Positions 7,211 through 11,545 of a DNA stretch of 11,545 nucleotides are shown in pieces. The position numbers and the translations under genes were made by a program. The number at the start of each line of letters is the position of its first letter. Position 1 is the stretch's first letter. This DNA is from Thermoleophilia bacterium (GTDB lineage: Bacteria > Actinomycetota > Thermoleophilia > Gaiellales > JAICJC01): positions 1 to 11,545 of the forward strand of contig JAICJM010000122.1 in assembly GCA_025928435.1 (NCBI GenBank), written 5' to 3'. The notes below the pieces were generated by a model that was not told where the DNA came from, searched no databases, and saw only the letters and a list, made by a program, of their open reading frames with translations.

Positions 7211-7504
7211 CTAGCGCATGCGCCCGGTACTGCTGCGCGACCGCAGCGCGGCCAGCGCCGCCTCGAGGTTCCCGGAGCGCTCCTCGACGTCGGCCAGGGC
7301 CTCCCAGACCCGGTCTGCGTAGAGCGGCGTCGCCGTGCCCGCGAGCAGCTCGAGCGCCCGGCCGCAGAGGAAGCGCGCCTCGGCGAGATCCCCGCGGCCG
7401 GCCTCGACCTCGGCCAGGAGCCCGTAGGCGACGCCGGCCTGGCCCGGCTCCGTCGACCCGGTGCGATCGAGCGCGCGCCGCAGATGGCCCTCCGCCTCGA
7501 CGAG
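7211..7504 (-). pseudogene. C-terminal TPR segment beyond the in-frame TGA
   Basis: Directly after the TGA at 7507-7505, the same frame stays open for 97 codons to a TAG at 7213-7211. It still encodes recognisable TPR-type helix pairs: LVEAEGHLRRAL, GLLAEVEAGRGDLAEARF and WEALADVEERSGNLEAALAAL. The join is seamless in phase and repeat register, so this is the true end of the TPR protein, cut off by a single stop codon. Changing the stop to CGA (Arg, as in the equivalent GRLDEA and GRLGIA loops) would restore a 363-aa protein. This may be a real nonsense mutation, a sequencing error or readthrough. No start codon with a ribosome-binding site suggests it is translated separately. Confidence 0.75.
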
Positions 7505-8302
7505 TCAGCCGCGGGCGAGGGCGACCCGGGCGCGGTCGAGCGAGAGCGCCGCCAGCTCCACGTCCGGGGCGCCCGTGAGCAGCCGCTCGGCCTCGTCGAG
7601 GTCGCCCGCCGCCTCATCGAGCCGGCCCTGGTCGGCGAGGACGCGGGCGAGCAGCAGCCGGGCCTGGCCGGCCAGCTCGCCGTGCTCGGCGAGATCGACG
7701 CGGTCGAGCACGCGCCGGACATAGGTCTCGGCGATCCCGAGCCGGCCCTGCTCGACGTACGTGCGGGCGATGGCCCATTCCAGCCGCACGACGTTTCCCG
7801 GGGCCAGGCCGGGGCGGTGGCGGACGACTCGCGCCAGCGTCGCCTCGGCCTCACCGAACAGCCCGGCGTCGGTGTAGGCGTTGGCGAGGAACGTCCCGAA
7901 CAGGGTCATGAGCGCCGGATCCGCCGGGTCCGCGGCCGCGTCGTCGAACGCCGCCGAGAGCACGGCGATCGACCGCGTCAGCTCGCCCATGCCGGCGTAC
8001 GCGCGGCCGAGCGCGCGGTGCAGGGCCGGCCGCTCCCGCGGGCCGGCCGGGACCTCGAGGTCGACGGCGGCCTGCAGCAGCGCCGCGGCGCGGTGGTCGC
8101 GCCGGTGCCCCAGCTCGATCAGGCCCAGCGCCTCGAGGATCCGGCTGCGTGCCGCCTGATCGCCGCGCGCGATCGCCTGCACCAGGAGCGTCTCGAGCTC
8201 GAGCGCGGCGCCGGGGTCGCCCATGCGCGCGGCGATCTCGGCCGCTGCCAGCCGTCCGGCGTCGACGCCGAGGCCGGGGGTTCGACCCACCTGCCGTCCC
8301 AT
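7505..8302 (-). CDS. TPR-repeat protein, truncated by an in-frame TGA
   Basis: The intact part is 265 residues, made almost wholly of tetratricopeptide-like helix pairs from residue 20 on. Examples are LGRAYAGMGELTRSIAVL, FLANAYTDAGLFGEAEATL, IARTYVEQGRLGIAETYV and LLARVLADQGRLDEAAGDL. TPR arrays bind proteins or peptides. The array closely resembles the C-terminal half of actinobacterial HTH(XRE)-TPR regulators as I recall them, yet no HTH is encoded upstream in any frame I examined. It may therefore be a derivative without its DNA-binding part. ATG 8302 is chosen because a promoter (TTGCCA, 16 nt, TACGAT) ends 8 bases before it, fitting a leaderless mRNA; a GTG at 8368 would lie upstream of that promoter. 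The frame ends at TGA 7507-7505, but homologous coding continues to 7211. It may be co-transcribed with the MFS gene. Function is unassigned. Confidence 0.75.
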   Translation of the reverse strand: MGRQVGRTPGLGVDAGRLAAAEIAARMGDPGAALELETLLVQAIARGDQAARSRILEALGLIELGHRRDHRAAALLQAAVDLEVPAGPRERPALHRALGRAYAGMGELTRSIAVLSAAFDDAAADPADPALMTLFGTFLANAYTDAGLFGEAEATLARVVRHRPGLAPGNVVRLEWAIARTYVEQGRLGIAETYVRRVLDRVDLAEHGELAGQARLLLARVLADQGRLDEAAGDLDEAERLLTGAPDVELAALSLDRARVALARG

Positions 8303-8310
8303 GGCGGGCG

Positions 8311-8338
8311 ATCGTACAGGTTCGTTGCCAGCTGGCAA
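8311..8338 (-). promoter_or_regulatory. Promoter with operator-like palindrome for the TPR gene
   Basis: On the minus strand, TTGCCA (8338-8333) and TACGAT (8316-8311) are 16 nt apart, a good -35/-10 pair. The -10 ends 8 bases before ATG 8302, so the transcript would be essentially leaderless. The -35 forms half of a perfect 14-bp palindrome, TTGCCAGCTGGCAA (8325-8338). A dimeric regulator bound there would block the -35 and so repress the TPR gene, and perhaps the MFS gene. Which regulator is not known; autoregulation by an XRE-type protein is one guess. Confidence 0.6.
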
Positions 8339-8391
8339 GGGCGTCCCACGGAGATCGTGAGGGCCCACACCCTCGATCGGGCGCCGGACCG

Positions 8392-8420
8392 TTGACCGGG
8401 TGTTGACGGATGACCGGTCA
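8392..8420. promoter_or_regulatory. Clustered TGAC half-sites in the TPR/EAL-HDOD divergent region
   Basis: TGACCGG (from 8393), TGACGGA (from 8404) and TGACCGG (from 8411) form a short series, the first two 11 bp apart and thus on the same helix face. The last is part of the perfect 10-bp palindrome TGACCGGTCA (8411-8420). TTGACC (8392-8397) and TTGACG (8403-8408) could also serve as -35 boxes for the EAL-HDOD gene, but I see no convincing -10. A regulator-binding region is an inference. Confidence 0.35.
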
Positions 8421-8427
8421 TGCGCTT

Positions 8428-8444
8428 TGGTGAGTTCATCACCA
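8428..8444. other. Small inverted repeat upstream of the EAL-HDOD gene
   Basis: TGGTGA (8428-8433) and TCACCA (8439-8444) form a perfect 6-bp dyad around GTTCA. It lies about 31 bases before the ATG at 8476. It could be an operator half-site pair or a leader hairpin. Confidence 0.3.
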
Positions 8445-8475
8445 CCGACGTCCCTATCCCTGGTGGCGGTGAGCG

Positions 8476-9816
8476 ATGAACGGTCCGCACCGTGAGCGAT
8501 TCACGCGGTCGGCGGGCACGGCCCTCGGCGCAGCGATCGCGCAGCGATCGGCGCCCAGCGCCTGGCCCACGTACGTCGCACGCCAGCCCGTCTACGACCG
8601 CGACCGCAACGTCGTCGCCTACGAGCTCCTGTTCCGGGGCGGCGCCGACGCGACCACCGCATCGGTGGTCGACGCGCAGGCGGCCACCGGCGAAGCCGCC
8701 CTCACCGCCATGGCCGACATCGGCCTGGACACGCTCGTCGGCGGACGCCGCGCGCTCGTGAACGTGTCGCGCAGCTTCCTGCTCGGCGAGCAGGTGCTGG
8801 CGCTCCCGCCCGACCGGGTCGGCCTCGAGGTGCTCGAGTCCGTCGAGCCCGACACCGACGTGATGGCGCGCCTGCGCGACCTCGCCGGGCGCGGCTACCA
8901 GATCCTCCTCGACGACTTCGTCCTCACCCGCGCCACCCGCCCGCTGCTGGACGTCGCTCGCTTCGTGAAGCTCGACGTCCGCGACGGCGCCGACGCCGCG
9001 CTGCGCCGCGTCCAGCCGTACGTGGAGGGGTCGGACGTGCGCATGATCGCGGAGAAGATCGAGCATCCGGACGGCGTCTCGACCTGCCGCGACCTCGGCT
9101 TCCACTACTTCCAGGGCTTCGTCTTCGGGGTGCCCCAGCTCATGACCGGGCGCCGCATCCGGGCCGGCCGCCTGACGGTGCTGAACCTGATGAACGCGCT
9201 CGCCCGCAAGGACGCCTCGATCGCCCAGCTGGAGTCGATCATCGTGCAGGACGTGGGGCTGAGCGTGACGCTGCTGCGGTACATGAACTCCGCCGCGGTG
9301 GGCCTGAACCGGCGGGTGAGCTCGATCCGCGAGGCGATCGTCTACCTGGGCACCGACACCATCCGCTCCTGCGCGTATCTCGTGAGCCTGACCGCGCACT
9401 CGCAGGAGCCGGCCGAGCTGGCCCGCATCGGCATGATCCGCGGCCGGATGATGGAGATGCTCGCGACCGCGCTCGGCCACGACGACCCGCCGGCCCACTT
9501 CACGGTCGGCCTGCTCTCGGTCGCCGACGCGCTGCTGTCCGTCCCGATGGACGTGCTCCTGGACGAGCTGGACGAGCTGGACGATTCGGTGAAGCGCGCG
9601 CTCGTCGCCCGCGAGGGCGAGCTGGGCGACCGGCTGCGGCTGGTCGAGACCTACGAGCTCGGGCGGCTCGACCAGCTCGCGGGGGCCGGCATCAACCCCT
9701 TCCTCGTCCGCGACGCCTACCTGCGCGCCATCGAGTGGGCGGACGAGACGGCCGCCTGCCTCATCCCGCTGGACGCCCGCGCCGGCGGGCGCGACCCGCT
9801 GCGGCGGGCCTCCTAG
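8476..9816 (+). CDS. EAL-HDOD signalling protein (YuxH-type, degenerate EAL)
   Basis: This 446-aa cytoplasmic protein joins an EAL-like domain (about 32-235) to an HDOD domain (about 240-430). The EAL part starts VARQPVYDRDRNVVAYELLF, where AYELLFR (48-54) stands in place of EALLR. It keeps LDDF, VKLDV, AEKIEHPD and YFQGFVFGVP, but the usual IEITE is LEVLE and the DDFGTGYSSL loop is lost. These changes fit the known YuxH-like group, which is expected not to hydrolyse cyclic di-GMP and may only bind it or a protein. The HDOD part shows LLRYMNSAAVGLNRRVSSIR and EAIVYLGTDTIRS. HDOD is related to the HD superfamily but lacks its catalytic metal site; such proteins act in signalling, often linked to motility and two-component systems. 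The start is ATG 8476 with a weak GGTGG (8462-8466). It converges on the oxidoreductase gene with 7 bp between stops. Confidence 0.92.
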   Translation: MNGPHRERFTRSAGTALGAAIAQRSAPSAWPTYVARQPVYDRDRNVVAYELLFRGGADATTASVVDAQAATGEAALTAMADIGLDTLVGGRRALVNVSRSFLLGEQVLALPPDRVGLEVLESVEPDTDVMARLRDLAGRGYQILLDDFVLTRATRPLLDVARFVKLDVRDGADAALRRVQPYVEGSDVRMIAEKIEHPDGVSTCRDLGFHYFQGFVFGVPQLMTGRRIRAGRLTVLNLMNALARKDASIAQLESIIVQDVGLSVTLLRYMNSAAVGLNRRVSSIREAIVYLGTDTIRSCAYLVSLTAHSQEPAELARIGMIRGRMMEMLATALGHDDPPAHFTVGLLSVADALLSVPMDVLLDELDELDDSVKRALVAREGELGDRLRLVETYELGRLDQLAGAGINPFLVRDAYLRAIEWADETAACLIPLDARAGGRDPLRRAS

Positions 9817-9823
9817 CCCGGAG

Positions 9824-11140
9824 TCAGGCGGGCAGCAGCGGCCGCAGGCGGCGGCTCTCGACCTGCTCGCGCAGCTCGGCCGCGGGACGCAGCCGCCCGT
9901 CCACGGCGAACCGCGCGGGCGTGAGCGCGTCGGCGAGCGGCGCCGGCCGTCCCAGCAAGCGGTCGGCGAGCAGGCCGCCGCACACGAACCCCTGGACGTT
10001 GCCGACCCCGCTGTAGCCGCAGGCGACGTGCAGCCCCGGGGTCCCCGGCAGCTCCCCGACGACCGGGAGCAGGTCGGCCGAGAAGCCCATCGTGCCGGCC
10101 CAGCGGTGGTCGATGCGGGCACCGGCGAGCCCTATCCGCTCGCGCACGAACCGCTCGAGGGCGGCCTGCACCGGCGCCGTCGGGCGCTCCTCGTCGGTGT
10201 ACTCGGCCTCGAGGTCGGCCGAGCGGCAGCCGCCGATCGCGAGCCGGCCGTCCGCGGTGGGCCGGGCGTAGACGAAGCCGTGGTCGGAGTGCGTCGGCAG
10301 CGCGATGACCGTGTCGGGCAGCGGCTCGGTGGCGAGCATCTGGCCGCGGACGGGATAGACGATGCCCGCGAGCTCGGGGACGAGCCGGGGCGTGCGCCCG
10401 TCGCAGGCCACCACGACCGCCCGCGCCGTGACGTCGCCCGCACCGGCGCGGACGCGCCAGCCGCCCGGGCCGGGCTCGATCGCCTCGACGGGCGAGCGCT
10501 CGTGGACGCGCGCACCGGCGGCCGCCGCCGCCCCGGCCAGGCCGCGGACGAACCGGGCGGGGTCGAGCCGGCAGTCGCGCGGGAAGACGGCGGCATGCGG
10601 GTAGCGGGCGCGCATCGGCGGAGGGACGAGCTCGGGCGCCTCGCGGCAGTCGACGCCGGCCTCGCGCAGGCGCGCGACCGCCGAGCGCAGGTCGTGGGCC
10701 TCGTCGGGCGCGGCGATCCACAGGCTCCCCGTCCGCTCGATCGCGGCCGGCTCGCATCGCCCGGCGGCGAGCGCGAGCATGGTGTCGAGCGCCGCAGCGG
10801 TCGCGCGGATGAGGTCGAGCGCGGCGGGCATGCCGATCAGCGCCGCGGCATCGGCCAGCCCGAGCCCGGTGCCGGCCGACGCGAACCCGCCGTTGCGGCC
10901 GCTCGCGCCCGCGGCCGCCTCCGCGGCGTCGAGCAGGACGACCTCCGCCCCTCCCGCCGCCAGGCCCAGGGCGCACGCGCTTCCGGTGACGCCCGCCCCG
11001 ACGACCGCGACGTCGGCCGCCGCCGCCCCCTCGAGGGGCGGGAACCCGGCCCAGGCGTGCTGCGCCTGCCAGAGCGACGGCGGGGCCGGGGCTTCCCAGG
11101 CGGTTGACTTGTGTCGATACTGGGGGTGTGCCCCCTGCAA
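9824..11140 (-). CDS. FAD-dependent oxidoreductase, DAO family (glycine oxidase/PuuB-like)
   Basis: This is about 438 aa. Residues 43-71 form the Rossmann FAD site: VAVVGAGVTGSACALGL (GAGVTG 48-53), with Asp71 ending the second strand. GASGRNGGF (78-86) is typical of the DAO family, especially glycine oxidase, sarcosine oxidase and gamma-glutamylputrescine oxidase types. The C-terminal FAD motif reads RWAGTMGFSADLLPVVG, then GYSGVGNVQGFVCGGLLAD, where Val replaces the His common in this loop (GHG). Such enzymes oxidise amines or amino acids with O2 or another acceptor. The N-terminal SLWQAQHAW region recalls PuuB-like proteins, but no putrescine genes are nearby, so the substrate is open. No ATG or GTG fits before the FAD motif. 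TTG 11140, with upstream GGGGGAGGA, is the best start, although that site is also codons of the divergent lipoprotein gene. The exact start is uncertain. Confidence 0.88.
   Translation of the reverse strand: MQGAHPQYRHKSTAWEAPAPPSLWQAQHAWAGFPPLEGAAAADVAVVGAGVTGSACALGLAAGGAEVVLLDAAEAAAGASGRNGGFASAGTGLGLADAAALIGMPAALDLIRATAAALDTMLALAAGRCEPAAIERTGSLWIAAPDEAHDLRSAVARLREAGVDCREAPELVPPPMRARYPHAAVFPRDCRLDPARFVRGLAGAAAAAGARVHERSPVEAIEPGPGGWRVRAGAGDVTARAVVVACDGRTPRLVPELAGIVYPVRGQMLATEPLPDTVIALPTHSDHGFVYARPTADGRLAIGGCRSADLEAEYTDEERPTAPVQAALERFVRERIGLAGARIDHRWAGTMGFSADLLPVVGELPGTPGLHVACGYSGVGNVQGFVCGGLLADRLLGRPAPLADALTPARFAVDGRLRPAAELREQVESRRLRPLLPA
11116..11121 (+). promoter_or_regulatory. Candidate -10 box for a leaderless lipoprotein mRNA
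   Basis: GATACT (11116-11121) matches the -10 consensus at 4 of 6 positions and ends 6 bases before the GTG at 11128. Transcription would thus begin at or next to the start codon. No good -35 is placed 16-18 nt upstream; TTGACT (11104-11109) is only 6 nt away and cannot pair with it. The box lies inside the 5' coding part of the opposite oxidoreductase gene. Confidence 0.35.
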
Positions 11141-11391
11141 GGCTCCTCGTCCTCCCCCTCGTCGCGGCCATGCTGCTCGCGGGCTGCGGAGGCGGTCAGG
11201 CTACTTCGCCCGCCGATCCGGGGACGCTGCTCTCGGAGGCGGGTGCAGCGGCATCGGGGAAGCACTCGGCCCGGTTCCAGGTGCTGATCAAGGGCACGAT
11301 CGTCCACCAGCACGCGCTGGCGGCAGGCACGTCGGCGGGCCCGTACGGCTCTCGATCACCGGCGCCGCGACGGGCCAAGGGGGCGGGATGA
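11128..11391 (+). CDS. Lipoprotein, N-terminal part of a frameshifted gene (LppX/LprAFG-like?)
   Basis: Translation from GTG 11128 gives an 87-aa product. Residues 1-20 are a lipoprotein signal peptide: MPPARLLVLPLVAAMLLAGC with lipobox LAGC, so Cys20 would be lipidated and the protein anchored on the outer face of the membrane. After a short linker come SEAGAAASGKHSARFQVLIK and AAGTSAGP. From Tyr73 on (YGSRSPAPRRAKGAG) the sequence turns Arg/Pro-rich and stops at TGA 11389-11391. The -1 frame from 11340 continues the natural protein, so the true gene extends beyond the window. The start-to-repeat pattern and a beta-rich body with a WYS motif recall the actinobacterial LppX/LprAFG lipid-carrier-like lipoproteins, but this is a weak call. 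The 5' end overlaps the divergent oxidoreductase by 13 bp. Confidence 0.7.
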   Translation: MPPARLLVLPLVAAMLLAGCGGGQATSPADPGTLLSEAGAAASGKHSARFQVLIKGTIVHQHALAAGTSAGPYGSRSPAPRRAKGAG

Positions 11392-11545
11392 CGGACGTGA
11401 AGGCCGGCGTCCACGAGCCCGGCGGCACCGTGTCGATCGACTTCCGCGAGATCGGCCCGAAGATCTACATCGAGGTGCCGGGGGGCCGGTGGTACAGCGA
11501 GGGGGTCGGCGGGCTCGCGACCCAGAGCCCGGGGTCCGACCGGAC
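11340..11545 (+). pseudogene. Continuation of the lipoprotein in the -1 frame (3' partial)
   Basis: From codon CCC at 11340 the -1 frame is open to the window end. It reads PVRLSITGAATGQGGGMTDV, later GGTVSIDFREIGPKIYIEV and PGGRWYSEGVGGLATQ. This is alternating, beta-rich and typical of the lipoprotein body, and it follows naturally on from AAGTSAG in the first frame. Restoring one G (CCGGTACGG instead of CCGTACGG at about 11341-11348) would join both halves as AGPVRLSITG. The break is therefore a one-base deletion, a sequencing error or, less likely, programmed -1 slippage at GGGCCCG (11337-11343). The end of the protein is not in the window. Confidence 0.7.

Noticed and set aside
8354..8378. 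A bulged inverted repeat, GATCG..GAGGG with CCCTCGATC.
   Set aside because: It needs a 2-nt bulge and uses a self-complementary GATC, so chance is likely in this DNA.
5954..8395. A very long open frame on the plus strand opposite the MFS and TPR genes (813 codons).
   Set aside because: Its product is Arg/Gly/Glu/His-rich low complexity without domains, as expected for the opposite strand of GC-rich genes. The minus-strand frames have clear family motifs.
8119..10122. Long minus-strand frame across the EAL-HDOD gene and the TPR start.
   Set aside because: No recognisable domains; its C-terminal end merely overlaps the TPR gene in another frame. A shadow of GC-rich codon bias.
11104..11121. 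TTGACT and GATACT as a paired promoter for the lipoprotein.
   Set aside because: Only 6 nt separate them; only the GATACT box alone was kept, as a weak candidate.

Overview
The window is very GC-rich, gene-dense bacterial DNA. Its features suggest Actinomycetota: an XRE-associated type of TPR protein, an LppX-like lipoprotein, GTGA start/stop overlaps and apparently leaderless promoters. My best guess is class Thermoleophilia (Gaiellales/Solirubrobacterales), inferred from protein style and not tested. I see no rRNA, tRNA, CRISPR array, insertion sequence or prophage gene.

Layout. 1-481: 3' end of a methyl-accepting chemotaxis protein, followed by a hairpin. 627-1133: secreted CAP/SCP-domain protein, followed by a hairpin. 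1238-2131: orphan LysR-type regulator. 2150-2228: REP/REPIN-like imperfect palindrome, followed by a promoter. 2355-5940: tightly coupled three-gene phosphosignalling operon, made of a membrane histidine kinase, a stand-alone receiver and a receiver-GAF-histidine kinase; each junction is a 4-base GTGA overlap. 5906-7159 (minus): MFS transporter whose 3' end overlaps the operon by 35 bp. 7211-8302 (minus): TPR protein interrupted by an in-frame TGA, with a promoter/palindrome directly upstream. 8476-9816: degenerate EAL plus HDOD signalling protein. 9824-11140 (minus): FAD-dependent DAO-family oxidoreductase. 11128-11545: lipoprotein gene running off the window and broken by an apparent one-base frameshift.

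How the genes fit together. The left and middle parts are rich in signal transduction (MCP, LysR, kinase/receiver/kinase, EAL-HDOD). None of the three operon proteins has a DNA-binding or enzymatic output domain, so their output is probably another phospho-acceptor or a protein partner. The TPR and MFS genes share a strand 51 bp apart and may be co-transcribed. The DAO oxidoreductase and the lipoprotein are divergent and overlap at their 5' ends. No single pathway joins all the genes.

The most interesting points are the two gene breaks (TGA in the TPR gene; frameshift at a GGGCCCG heptamer in the lipoprotein gene), the operator-like palindrome TTGCCAGCTGGCAA at a leaderless promoter, the REPIN-like element, and the output-less phosphorelay cassette. 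I found no clear evidence of a wholly new system.
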